Source: Gemmata sp.
Lineage (GTDB): Bacteria; Planctomycetota; Planctomycetia; Gemmatales; Gemmataceae
Direction: 5' to 3'
DNA length: 58,470 bases
Assembly (NCBI GenBank): GCA_025055115.1
Contig: JANWYJ010000068.1
Location: forward strand, 1-58,470
A program made the position numbers and the translations under genes. Numbering within the stretch: position 1 is the first letter of the stretch; every line of letters starts with the position of its first letter. Positions 7,952 to 16,285 of the stretch are shown one piece after another. The notes under the pieces are model-generated. The model ran no database searches. It was given only the letters and a program-made list of their open reading frames with translations, and was not told the DNA's origin.

Positions 7952-8012
7952 AACGTTCTCGGGGTTGGTCCGTGTGGGCGGTCGCGGTGGTTACTTTGGT
8001 TCGGGTGAGGAA

Positions 8013-8063
8013 AAGCTCCCCGGGGAGCTTGTTCCCACGACCCCGCTTGCCCACGGAGCGGGG
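8013..8063 (-). promoter_or_regulatory. Two adjacent hairpins in the leader of bS6
   Basis: A perfect 18-bp palindrome (8013-8030, AAGCTCCCCGGGGAGCTT) and a 7-bp stem with 9-nt loop (CCCCGCT 8041-8047 with AGCGGGG 8057-8063). Read towards bS6 the second loop contains CCG, the trinucleotide recognised by the bS6:bS18 dimer in known rpsF leader motifs. Autoregulation is a plausible reading; a terminator or coincidence is not excluded. Confidence 0.35.
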
Positions 8064-8090
8064 AGCAACCGGTTGCGGGCGGTTGTTGGC

Positions 8091-8780
8091 TCAGTTCGCA
8101 GGGGGGGGAAAGGCGGTCCCAGCCGGCGGCGGTTGATCCGACGGCGGTCGCTTCTCCCGAGGGGGCGGTGATCCGGGTGGGTTCCTCGTGGCGGTTTTCT
8201 TCTCGTTCTTCTCCTGGGTCGTTTCCGGGGCGTTGAATTGGTTCATCGCGGCTGTGATGCCCTGGCGGATGAATACCAATACTGCTTGCGCGGCCGTGGC
8301 GATAGCCTGGTCGATCACCGGGCGTTCGCTCGGTCGAAATTTCGACAGCACATGATCGACCGCGTCCCAACTCGGCGGGCCGATGCCAATCCGCAGGCGG
8401 GCGTAGGCCGTAGTTCCGAGTTGGTCTTGGATGTTCCGCAGACCGTTTTGCCCGCCGTGGCTGCCTTGGGCACGCAAGCGGAGTTTGCCCAATGGCAGGT
8501 TTAGGTCATCGCAGACTACCAGCAGATTCTCGATAGGCACCTTGTAAAAATCGAGAATCGCTCGGACGGCTCGGCCGCTGAGGTTCATGAACGTCAGCGG
8601 TTTGACCAACAACACAGTTTCGCCGCCTTCTTGGGTCTCCGCGATCACCGCTTGGAATTTTTCGCGAAACGGCGAACAGGTTGGCGCGGCGGCGAGGTAA
8701 TCAATCACCTCGAAGCCGACATTGTGCCGGGTGCCTGCGTACTGGGCTCCGGGATTTCCCAGGCCGACGATCACTTTCAT
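8091..8780 (-). CDS. pth: Peptidyl-tRNA hydrolase
   Basis: A 229-residue Pth, which frees tRNA from prematurely released peptidyl-tRNA. The family landmarks are in order: VGLGNPG with N9, TRHNVGFE with catalytic H19, PLTFMNLSG, VVCDDLNLP with the catalytic Asp, and GSHGGQNGLRNI. In the last motif a Gln stands where E. coli has His113. I recall Gln there in other bacteria too, so this need not mean loss of activity. Residues from about 185 form a Pro-rich tail that is not part of the family. Start at 8780 fits the family exactly; an upstream in-frame extension has no support. It lies between bL25 and bS6, a classical arrangement. Confidence 0.94.
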   Translation of the reverse strand: MKVIVGLGNPGAQYAGTRHNVGFEVIDYLAAAPTCSPFREKFQAVIAETQEGGETVLLVKPLTFMNLSGRAVRAILDFYKVPIENLLVVCDDLNLPLGKLRLRAQGSHGGQNGLRNIQDQLGTTAYARLRIGIGPPSWDAVDHVLSKFRPSERPVIDQAIATAAQAVLVFIRQGITAAMNQFNAPETTQEKNEKKTATRNPPGSPPPREKRPPSDQPPPAGTAFPPPAN

Positions 8781-8850
8781 AAATGGCTGGTGGCAATCCG
8801 GGTGGAAACTATCAGCCAGCGCCCCTCTGCGCACCATCGCGTTCCCCGGA

Positions 8851-8886
8851 GGTCAAGCGCAGTCGATCGGTCAAGCGCAGTCGATC
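8851..8886. repeat. 18-bp perfect tandem between bL25 and pth
   Basis: Two exact copies, 8851-8868 and 8869-8886, starting 17 nt after the bL25 stop on the minus strand. Confidence 0.95.
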
Positions 8887-8903
8887 GCCGCAGGGGCGTG
8901 GGG

Positions 8904-9545
8904 TTACTTCTCGTCGGCCTCGTCCTCGGTCTTCTTCTCTTTCTTGATGACTTCAGGGCCAGCGCCCGGTTCAGCTGGTGCCGCGGGGGCCACTTCCATA
9001 CCCGGCAACTTCAGTTGCACCACCACGGCATCGGGCGATTCGAGCACCTTCACACCTTCGGGCAATTGCAATTCGCGAACGTGAATCGGTGCGCCGAGGG
9101 TGAGGTTGGTGATGTCAATGCGGATGGCTTCCGGAATGTTCCCCAACGGGCATTCAATGTGCAGGGTATGCAGCGGTTGGTCGAGCACGCCGCCGCCGGT
9201 GGCTTTCGGTGTGTTCCGCAATTCCACCGGCACGGTGACGCGCACCAACTCCGTGCGGTCTTTCCGCTCAAAGTCTACGTGAATCAGGGATTTGCCCAGA
9301 TAATCCCACTGCACTTCGCGGATCAGCACGGTTTCGCAGCGGCCGTTGAGTTCCAGGTCCAACACGCGGGCATGGTGAACGCGAATGGCCCGGTCGAGGG
9401 CATCCGCCGGTACGGCCACCGCAATATTCTCTTGCTTGTGGCCGTAAAGGATTCCAGGTACGAACCCTCTTTTACGGAGTTTGGCCGCCGCCCGCGAACC
9501 GCGTTCCGTTCGTGCAGTGGCCTTGAGGATGACCGATTCTGACAT
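8904..9545 (-). CDS. rplY: Ribosomal protein bL25 (TL5/CTC family)
   Basis: A 213-residue bL25 of the long type that binds 5S rRNA. N-terminal 5S-binding domain at about 1-90 (LKATARTERGSRAAAKLRKRG, then PGILYGH) and the C-terminal TL5 beta domain at about 95-185 (HVDFERKDRTE, then VPVELRNTP and GVLDQPLHTLHIECPLGNIPE patterns). A charged Ala/Pro/Glu tail follows. I chose ATG 9545 over the GTG three codons upstream because AAGGTGGG is then at normal distance. It is the first gene of the bL25-Pth-bS6-SSB-bL9 cluster, and the promoter probably lies in 9546-9730. Confidence 0.95.
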   Translation of the reverse strand: MSESVILKATARTERGSRAAAKLRKRGFVPGILYGHKQENIAVAVPADALDRAIRVHHARVLDLELNGRCETVLIREVQWDYLGKSLIHVDFERKDRTELVRVTVPVELRNTPKATGGGVLDQPLHTLHIECPLGNIPEAIRIDITNLTLGAPIHVRELQLPEGVKVLESPDAVVVQLKLPGMEVAPAAPAEPGAGPEVIKKEKKTEDEADEK

Positions 9546-9734
9546 GATACCCACCTTGCGAACTCGCTACTCTCGCCGACGAGGTGGCTCCCCCGTTAGG
9601 CTACCCTCGCCAAGTCGCCTTGCATAGCTTCAGATATCGCTACCACGGACCGTCATCGTATTAGAAAGTTGATTATGGAAGTTGAGGAAGTGACCGACAA
9701 GGGCCGTCGAGAAAATCCCACGCCAAAGAGCCTG

Positions 9735-9751
9735 TGTCGGAAATTCCGACA
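9735..9751. terminator. Small palindrome after the FHA gene
   Basis: TGTCGGAAATTCCGACA forms a 6-bp stem with a 5-nt loop. It stands a few bases downstream of the FHA gene stop on the minus strand and has no T-tract, so it could be a weak terminator or a protein-binding dyad. Confidence 0.3.
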
Positions 9752-9756
9752 CTCCG

Positions 9757-11235
9757 TCAGAGGCGAAGGCTGACCGGTTCGATAGCAAAAGTGAACGTGT
9801 CGCCCGCCACGACCGCAGGCAACGGGAGGATGGCGCGGTCGTGGTGGCGACCATCTTCTACACAGAAGGTCGTTGCCGGAACCCGCACCGCCAAGCCATC
9901 CTTGGAACGGTAAATCAGCACCGGGGTCGGCAGATACGGCATCTCGATGTGCGCTTCTGGCCCCGGGCCGAGGATCAATTCATGGCCCATCAGCAAAACC
10001 CCATCCACTGCCACCGGCAAGCGGTGCCCGCTGGTCAGCTCGAGCCGGGCGGTTGAACTGATGGCGACCGGTTTATGGAAGAGAAACTGACAACTCGAAC
10101 CGAGAGTGACGCGATCGCCCGGCGAGAGCACGGCCCGTTTCGTATCCAGACCGTTGAGGCGAATGCCGCGGTTCGATTCGATCACATACCCTTCGCCATC
10201 GCGGATGACTTCGGCATGAGCGCGCGAAACATCGGCAAACAGGGGGACGTCCACGGGTCCTTCCGCAGTAGCCTGACCAAAGGTGACCCGTTGCGACAAG
10301 CAGACCAGATAGCCGCCAACACCATCGACCCACAGCAAAAACCGCTTTGGCAAGGCCACGCCCGCACTCGAGGAGAGCATCGCAACCGGGGCTGCGCGGG
10401 GTGAGGACCGCAGTGCCACCCCACCGCTACTCGGTGGCCGCGGCACAACGCTTTCCCGCAGGGTTTCGCTCGTGTTGCGCAAGCGGACCGCAGAGTCGCT
10501 TTCAGCGTCACTGACCGTCGGCCAATCCACCGTTTCCGGAGCGGCCATCATCCACGCTTTTCCACGAATCGCTTTGGCTTCGCGATGCTCCGGAGCGACG
10601 GCTAACACGGCTGCCGCCACGGCGATGGCCTCCCGCCAGCGTTTGGCTTCGGCGGCATCGTAGAGGCGAGCGACCGCGTCGCGGAACTGCGCGTAGCGTG
10701 TTTCCACGTCGCGGCAATAGCGTTCAAAGCCGGTTTTGGGCGATGGTAACCGCGGCCCCAGCCGTTCCAATTCGGCCAGTGCGCGGAGAAATTCGCCCCG
10801 GTCGGCCAGCTCTTGAGCCTGAATCCAATCGTGCGCTGCCGCTTCCAGATGCTGCAAATCGGGATGACGAACGCCATAATCCCGGCATTTGGCGATTTGC
10901 TTGATGGCATCGAGAGGCCGACCGGCTTCGAGCATGGCCCGCACTTGCACCACGGCGAGCTTGGCCAGTGTCTGCCGCAGTTCCGCGACCGCTTTTTCCC
11001 CGGTGTTGAGCGTCTCCGCGGCGATCAGGTCGCGCCAGGCCGCTTCCGGGTTGTGCTGATCCAAAGCCAACCGGGCTCGGGCCAGATAGGCTTTCACCAC
11101 CTCGCGGGCCACCTTGTAAGCGCGGCGGTGCCCCTCGGCCAGCAATGGTTCCAAGTGCCGGTGCGCATCGTCCAGACGCCCGGCCGCTAACGCCTCTTGC
11201 GCCTGACGCAATACCAACCACGGCGACACAGCCAT
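9757..11235 (-). CDS. TPR-like protein with FHA phosphopeptide-binding domain
   Basis: A 492-residue cytoplasmic protein. Residues about 1-235 are helical with TPR-like spacing (ALAAGRLDDAHRHLEPLL, GRPLDAIKQIAKC, RGEFLRALAELE). After a Ser/Pro-rich linker an FHA domain lies at about 300-390, with VTFGQA, the SRAHAEV core (Ser-x2-His) and GIRLNG plus PGDRVTLG. FHA domains bind phosphothreonine, so the protein is a likely reader of the Ser/Thr kinases encoded nearby. The last 100 residues are beta-rich and unassigned. No signal peptide, no clear ribosome binding site. It is divergently oriented from the EF-hand gene. Confidence 0.8.
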   Translation of the reverse strand: MAVSPWLVLRQAQEALAAGRLDDAHRHLEPLLAEGHRRAYKVAREVVKAYLARARLALDQHNPEAAWRDLIAAETLNTGEKAVAELRQTLAKLAVVQVRAMLEAGRPLDAIKQIAKCRDYGVRHPDLQHLEAAAHDWIQAQELADRGEFLRALAELERLGPRLPSPKTGFERYCRDVETRYAQFRDAVARLYDAAEAKRWREAIAVAAAVLAVAPEHREAKAIRGKAWMMAAPETVDWPTVSDAESDSAVRLRNTSETLRESVVPRPPSSGGVALRSSPRAAPVAMLSSSAGVALPKRFLLWVDGVGGYLVCLSQRVTFGQATAEGPVDVPLFADVSRAHAEVIRDGEGYVIESNRGIRLNGLDTKRAVLSPGDRVTLGSSCQFLFHKPVAISSTARLELTSGHRLPVAVDGVLLMGHELILGPGPEAHIEMPYLPTPVLIYRSKDGLAVRVPATTFCVEDGRHHDRAILPLPAVVAGDTFTFAIEPVSLRL

Positions 11236-11329
11236 AACACGGCCATCGCAGGAAACTTGTGTCGAGCACCACTCTCAGTGTATCACATTCTCCCCCCGAC
11301 AACGACCCCGCATAGCGATTCCCGAGCCA

Positions 11330-11418
11330 TCCACATTCGAATTCCCATTCGAATTAGTATCCTCCGGCCCCCACGGGGAGTATTTCGGGGAGATGGGGTC
11401 CATCCCTCCACATTCGAA
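11330..11418. repeat. Spaced direct duplication, offset 77
   Basis: A 12-nt identical core (TCCACATTCGAA) at 11330-11341 and 11407-11418, with weaker similarity on both sides. The CATTCGAA element occurs once more at 11346. It lies in the divergent spacer before the EF-hand gene. Confidence 0.6.
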
Positions 11419-11526
11419 CTGGCATCGCATCATCGTGTGCACTAGGATGGAACCATTCCCCGATTGATTTCTACCGAAGACGAACTCACGGCACCACGCC
11501 GCGCAAGTTCGGCTAGGGAGGAAACC

Positions 11527-12549
11527 ATGGTCATCTCATCGCGGGTCGTAGGGGCCTGGGTCGCTGTGGTGATCGGCTGTTGGCTGATGCTCGAATGTGT
11601 TGGCGGACAGGAACGATCGGTCCGTGAGCCCGCCAAGAAGGAGAAAGGCCGCCCCAAGGACAACAGCAACCCCGAAGACAAAGCCGTTTCCAAAACTCTT
11701 GAAAAAGCCAGCAAAGGCCTGGAAACCGAACGGGACAAATGGCTCAAAGAGCTGAACAAAGCCTTTCCGGGCAAAGTCAGCCCCGGCCAAACGCCGGCCG
11801 ACTTCGCGCAGTGGTACGAGCTGCTCGCCGGGGCCGGCGACTGGCAGCGCCACAGCGCCTCCCCCAAGCCCCTCGCCGAGCTGTTTGACCGCGTCGCCGG
11901 GCGGTTGAACCTCGGGGAAGCCTCGTCGATCCGCCGCGAAGAGTTTCTCGAATATGCCCGGCGGTTTTTACAACCCGGGGCATCGCCCCCGTGGAAGGAC
12001 CCCCTTGATGAAGCTCGCAAAGTCTTCCAACAACTCGACCGCGACAGCAGCGGTTGGCTCGAACCGGCTGAGTGGTCCGAACGGCTGCGTGCCCAGGCCC
12101 GCGACTACGACGCGGATCGCGATGGCCGCATCAGCTTCCCGGAATATCGTGCGTACTTCGAGGGGCGCGTCGTCCGTATCATGACAACCGGCACCGACGA
12201 GCCGCTCTCCGCCACCTCACCCGCCCCGGGAGGCGAGGCGAACATTCCCTCGGGTAGGTTCCCCACACCCATCCGCTATGGCCAGCTGCCCTCCGGCCTA
12301 CCGAAATGGTTCGTCGATCTCGATACCGACCGCGATGGGCAAATTTCCCTTTACGAATGGAAGTCGGAAGGTTACTCATTGGCCGAATTTCAAGCCCTGG
12401 ACCTCAACGGCGATGGCCTGCTGCCCCCCGAGGAATACCTACGCTATCTGCGCTACCACGCCCCAGCGGCCACTGGCCCGGCAACGGCCACACCGACTGC
12501 GCCAGCGAATGCCGCAGCCAGCTCGCCGCGGATCAATACCCGCCGCTGA
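11527..12549 (+). CDS. Secreted EF-hand calcium-binding protein
   Basis: A 340-residue protein with an N-terminal signal peptide (VVGAWVAVVIGCWLMLECVGG). A lysine-rich helical segment follows (about 30-160). Then come four EF-hand loops: LDRDSSGWLEPAE (about 170), YDADRDGRISFPE (about 192), LDTDRDGQISLYE (about 263) and LDLNGDGLLPPEE (about 290). All four keep the Asp at loop position 1 and the acidic residue at 12, so calcium binding is likely. A strong AGGGAGG stands six bases before ATG 11527; an upstream frame start at 11464 has no such site. The function beyond Ca2+ binding is unknown. Confidence 0.85.
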   Translation: MVISSRVVGAWVAVVIGCWLMLECVGGQERSVREPAKKEKGRPKDNSNPEDKAVSKTLEKASKGLETERDKWLKELNKAFPGKVSPGQTPADFAQWYELLAGAGDWQRHSASPKPLAELFDRVAGRLNLGEASSIRREEFLEYARRFLQPGASPPWKDPLDEARKVFQQLDRDSSGWLEPAEWSERLRAQARDYDADRDGRISFPEYRAYFEGRVVRIMTTGTDEPLSATSPAPGGEANIPSGRFPTPIRYGQLPSGLPKWFVDLDTDRDGQISLYEWKSEGYSLAEFQALDLNGDGLLPPEEYLRYLRYHAPAATGPATATPTAPANAAASSPRINTRR

Positions 12550-12636
12550 GGTTGTGGCCGCATTACCTGCCGCTGCGGCCCCAGCCGCAACACGACTAAC
12601 CAGAATCGGCGTCGTAAGTTCTTTATGAAAATGAAT

Positions 12637-12678
12637 TTACGATCGCTATCAGCGAAAAAATTACGATCGCTATCAGCG
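12637..12678. repeat. Short duplication, offset 24
   Basis: An 18-nt block (TTACGATCGCTATCAGCG) at 12637-12654 is exactly repeated at 12661-12678, separated by six bases of A. Confidence 0.95.
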
Positions 12679-12739
12679 GTAAAGTCACAAAACGATCACG
12701 CCAGAGCAGTTTCTGCTTGCAGTCGGTCGTTGTTGCGAG

Positions 12740-12786
12740 TAACCTGCAAAAACCTGCCAATAACCTGCAAAAACCTGCCAATAACG
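12740..12786. repeat. 21-bp perfect tandem
   Basis: A 21-nt unit at 12740-12760 and 12761-12781, followed by TAAC from a third start. It lies about 40 nt before the first DUF1501 gene. The unit itself holds an AACCTGC element twice. Confidence 0.95.
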
Positions 12787-12824
12787 GTCCTGCCTGATCC
12801 ATCATTCCCCAGGAAGCGTCTGCT

Positions 12825-14237
12825 ATGATCCGGGTTCTTGGCTATCCGAGTCGGGCTTGCGATGGCATCACACGGCGCGAATTGCTCTGCGCCGGCTCGT
12901 TGGCGGCTTGGGTCGGTACTGGCCTCCGCACGCCGGCGCCGGCGTCTGCGGCGTCATCCATCCCACGCCCGGCCCGGGCGAAAGCTGTGATTCTGCTCGA
13001 CCTGTTCGGTGGCCCCAGCCACATCGACACCTTCGATGTCAAACCGAACGCTCCCGCGGAGATTCGCGGCGAATTCGCCAGCATTCCCACGGTGGTGCCA
13101 GGCTACCGTGTCTGTGAACACCTGCCGCTTTTGGCGCAGCGGATCGATCGGCTGGCGGTGGTGCGAACTGTGTCGCACAAGTATAATTCCCACAATCCCT
13201 ATGCGGTCATGACCGGCTTCGACGGCGGCCAGGACCAAACTGACTTCTTCGCCAAACCGACCAACCACCCCAGCGTTCCTAGCGTTTGCCAATATTTCGG
13301 CATCGGTCGCAGCCGCGATCTGCCGGGCTACGTCATGCTTCCGGCCTACCCCGGTTACAGCCAAGGTCTCCGCCGCGCTGGTCCTTACGGCGGCTACCTC
13401 GGCCCCAAGTACGACCCCGTCTTCGCCACCGCCGACAACTTCAGCGGCTCGGATACTGCCGGCGACAAGGATTTCTACAACCCACACATACCCCTTCTGG
13501 GTGAACCGCAACTGCCCAAACTCGACGGCGACCTGACCCTCGACATCCTCCACGACCGCCGCTCGTTGGTGCAACAACTCGAAGCCCAAGCTCGGACCCT
13601 GGACACGAACCACCACACCGCCCGTCGCGATGCCGCGTTCGATCTGTTGCTATCGCCCCGGGCGAAAAGGGCCTTCGACCTGTCCCAAGAACCGGCGAAG
13701 CTCCGCGACCGCTACGGCCGTGATATTTTCGGCCAAAGCGTATTACTGGCCCGACGTTTGGTCGAAGCTGGTGTGACCTTCGTCACCATCCACACCGAGG
13801 CCAAACCCAACGGTCACTGGGATACGCACGACAATAACTTCAACATGCTCAAACACTTGCTGCTGCCGTTCCTGGATCGGGCTTTATCCGCCCTGCTCGA
13901 TGATCTGGAACACCGCGGACTGCTCGACCGTACGCTGGTCGTGTGTACGGGCGACATGGGCCGTACGCCGAAGGTCAACGCCCGCGCCGGCCGCGATCAC
14001 TGGCCGCAGTGTGGCTTTGCCCTTCTGGCCGGTGGCGGCATCCGACCCGGGGTCATTTACGGCACCACCGATAAAATCGCGGCCTATCCGGTCGATCACC
14101 CGGTCAGTTTGGGGGATTTGGTCGCCACCATCTACGAACGGGTCGGCGTTGATCCCGAAAGTACCGTGCCCGATCATACCCACCGCCCCATCCCGATATC
14201 CCACGGCGGCCAACCGATTCGCGGCATTCTGCAATAA
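12825..14237 (+). CDS. DUF1501 protein (alkaline-phosphatase/sulfatase-like fold), Tat-type leader
   Basis: A 470-residue DUF1501 protein. The start has a Tat-like leader (RRELLCAGSLAAWVGTGL) and should be exported. Characteristic blocks are LDLFGGPSHIDTFDVKP, VVPGYRVCEHLPLLAQRIDRLAVVRT (positions of P, L and R), GHWDTHDNNFNMLKHLLLP, TGDMGRTPKVN and GRDHWPQCGFALLAGGG, with His and Asp in the positions the alkaline-phosphatase superfamily uses for metals. In planctomycetes these genes usually pair with DUF1549/DUF1553 cytochrome proteins; no such partner is present here. A second DUF1501 gene follows on the same strand after about 270 nt. Enzymatic reaction unknown. Confidence 0.9.
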   Translation: MIRVLGYPSRACDGITRRELLCAGSLAAWVGTGLRTPAPASAASSIPRPARAKAVILLDLFGGPSHIDTFDVKPNAPAEIRGEFASIPTVVPGYRVCEHLPLLAQRIDRLAVVRTVSHKYNSHNPYAVMTGFDGGQDQTDFFAKPTNHPSVPSVCQYFGIGRSRDLPGYVMLPAYPGYSQGLRRAGPYGGYLGPKYDPVFATADNFSGSDTAGDKDFYNPHIPLLGEPQLPKLDGDLTLDILHDRRSLVQQLEAQARTLDTNHHTARRDAAFDLLLSPRAKRAFDLSQEPAKLRDRYGRDIFGQSVLLARRLVEAGVTFVTIHTEAKPNGHWDTHDNNFNMLKHLLLPFLDRALSALLDDLEHRGLLDRTLVVCTGDMGRTPKVNARAGRDHWPQCGFALLAGGGIRPGVIYGTTDKIAAYPVDHPVSLGDLVATIYERVGVDPESTVPDHTHRPIPISHGGQPIRGILQ

Positions 14238-14374
14238 CGGCACCCGCAATCACAACCAGGAACACAGATGAGCTTCCCAGAAATCCACCGCGTGCTACCT
14301 CTCCACCCGGAAGTGAAGCACCGCCGCGCCTCAAGCGCCCAATCGACTACGCATGCTGTGTTGTGCACATGGGC

Positions 14375-14494
14375 ACACCCGATGCGATTGTGTGGGCTAG
14401 GCTGACCAAACACCCTTCCAAGTAACAACGACCTACACCCAATGCGATTGTGTGGGCTAGGCTGACAAAACACCCTTCCAAGTAACAACGACCT
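14375..14494. repeat. 60-bp tandem duplication in the leader of the second DUF1501 gene
   Basis: Two 60-nt copies (14375-14434 and 14435-14494) with two differences. The right copy ends directly before the ribosome binding site of the gene at 14508, so the whole proximal leader has been doubled. Confidence 0.97.
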
Positions 14495-14507
14495 AGGAGA
14501 TAGAACC

Positions 14508-15899
14508 ATGCTCACGATCGGGGATATGCGGCGGTTGGGGCGGCGGGATTTCTTGCGGGTCGGTTCCTTGGCCCTTGGCGGCTTCTCGCTGCCGTGGTTG
14601 TTCCCCACCGCCCACGCGGGGACGAAACTCTCAGCCTACGGCAAACCGGTGACGGATAAAAGCGTGGTCTTTCTCTTTATGCACGGCGGCCCCAGCCAAT
14701 TCGAGACCTTCGACCCGAAAATGTCGGCCCCTGAGGAAATTCGCTCGGCCACCGGCGCGATTCGCACCGCCGTGCCCGGCCTGAGCTTCGGCAGCAGTTT
14801 CCCCAAACTGGCGGAACGGGCCAACCGCTTGTGCATCGTCCGTTCTTTCGTTCCGGGCAACGGCAATCACGACATCAAAACCATCGTCGGGAAAGACTCG
14901 TTCGATGCCAATATCGGCAGTGCCTACGCTAGCGCGGCCGGCAGTAGTCATCCCAGCAACGGCTTGCCCACCAACTGCATCTTGTTCCCCCGCGCAGTCG
15001 ATCCCAGCGCCGGGCCGGAACAAAAAGGTTTCGGTAGCTTTGTGGCTCACGGCCCGTTCCCGCCGCACACCGCCCCCTTCCAGCCCGACGGCACTGGCAC
15101 GCTCCAAAAGGATATGAAACTCAACATCCCCCTGGAGCGGCTCGACGATCGCCGCAGCCTGCTGGCGGCCTTCGACGCCGCCAAAGCGGGCCTCGATGAC
15201 CGCTTCGACCACCTCGACGACGCCCAGCAAAAGGCTTTCTCCCTGCTGCTCAGTAACATCGGCGCGGCCTTTGATGTCAGCAAAGAAGACCCGAAAATCG
15301 TCGCCAAGTACGACACCGCCAATCTTTACGACGTAACCAAAATCAACCGCAAGTGGAACAACTGGAAACACTACACCGACAACGCCAAAACACTCGGCAA
15401 ACTGATGCTCTTAGCCCGGCGGTTGGTCGAACGCGGAGCGGGTTTTGTGACCGTCACCACCAACTTCGTCTGGGATATGCACGCCGATCAAAACAACGCC
15501 ACCATGACCGAAGGCATGAGCTACATGGCCCCGCCGTTTGATCATGCTGTCAGCATGTTCCTCGACGATCTCAAAGAGCGCGGTTTGGAAGATCGCGTGT
15601 TGTTGGTCGCCTGTGGGGAAATGGGCCGCACGCCGAAAATCAACAAGAACGCGGGCCGCGACCACTGGGGCCATCTCGGGCCACTGCTGTTGGCCGGAGG
15701 GGGCCTTCCCGGCGGCGCGGTCATCGGCCAATCCACCGCCGACGGCGGCAACCCCGCCAGCGATCCGGTCACCATCCCCAACCTCATCGGCACGATCCTA
15801 CACACGCTCTTCGACGTGGGCCAACTCCGCGTGATGCGTGGCGTCAGCCGCGAACTACTCACAATGGCCGATTATGCCCCGATTCGCGGACTGATCTAA
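14508..15899 (+). CDS. DUF1501 protein, second copy, Tat-type leader
   Basis: A 463-residue DUF1501 family member, clearly paralogous to the previous gene but not a recent copy. Tat-like leader RRDFLRVGSLALGGFSLPW and cleavage after AHA. Family blocks: FMHGGPSQFETFDPKM, AVPGLSFGSSFPKLAERANRLCIVRS pattern (only key residues given: P, F, L, R), DMHADQNNATM, CGEMGRTPKIN and GRDHWGHLGPLLLAGGG. A GGAGATAGAACC site precedes the ATG. The leader is a 60-bp tandem. Exported and likely a hydrolase of the alkaline-phosphatase superfamily; substrate unknown. Confidence 0.9.
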   Translation: MLTIGDMRRLGRRDFLRVGSLALGGFSLPWLFPTAHAGTKLSAYGKPVTDKSVVFLFMHGGPSQFETFDPKMSAPEEIRSATGAIRTAVPGLSFGSSFPKLAERANRLCIVRSFVPGNGNHDIKTIVGKDSFDANIGSAYASAAGSSHPSNGLPTNCILFPRAVDPSAGPEQKGFGSFVAHGPFPPHTAPFQPDGTGTLQKDMKLNIPLERLDDRRSLLAAFDAAKAGLDDRFDHLDDAQQKAFSLLLSNIGAAFDVSKEDPKIVAKYDTANLYDVTKINRKWNNWKHYTDNAKTLGKLMLLARRLVERGAGFVTVTTNFVWDMHADQNNATMTEGMSYMAPPFDHAVSMFLDDLKERGLEDRVLLVACGEMGRTPKINKNAGRDHWGHLGPLLLAGGGLPGGAVIGQSTADGGNPASDPVTIPNLIGTILHTLFDVGQLRVMRGVSRELLTMADYAPIRGLI

Positions 15900-16285
15900 T
15901 CAACGGGTCGGCCCCACCGGCCACACACCCCGCAAAATGGAGAATGATGGAACACACGCCCACGCGAGATGCCCTGAGCGGGCCAGCTCCGCCGGCAACA
16001 CAGTGGTTAGGATGTGGAGGGGAGGCCTGATCGCCACCGTCCTATCAGGGGGATGGGCCGGGCCGTGTTGAATTTCGGATGGGCCAGAGGCGCGTTGCAA
16101 ACGTGACGAGCGATCTGGTTGAACCTGATAGCGGCTGCAAGTGTTGAATTTCGGATGGGCCAGAGGCGCGTTGCAACGTGTCGTCGGCCAGCGCGAAGCC
16201 CGAGGGAACCACGGTCGACCCCGATCGCAACGATGCTGCCCCGCCGGAGATGCCCCGGTTCCAGGAAGCCCGGCAGAACCGCGGC
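15900..16285. other. Convergent intergenic region
   Basis: About 386 nt between the second DUF1501 gene and the convergent WD40 gene. Apart from the 36-nt spaced duplication I see no gene, RNA or clear terminator hairpin. Confidence 0.6.
16065..16176. repeat. Spaced direct duplication, offset 76
   Basis: A 36-nt block at 16065-16100 is exactly repeated at 16141-16176, separated by 40 nt of unrelated sequence. Confidence 0.97.

Noticed and set aside
8091-8780. Loss of Pth activity because Gln stands at the E. coli His113 position
   Set aside because: Other catalytic residues are intact and I believe Gln occurs there in other bacteria; not enough to call it inactive.
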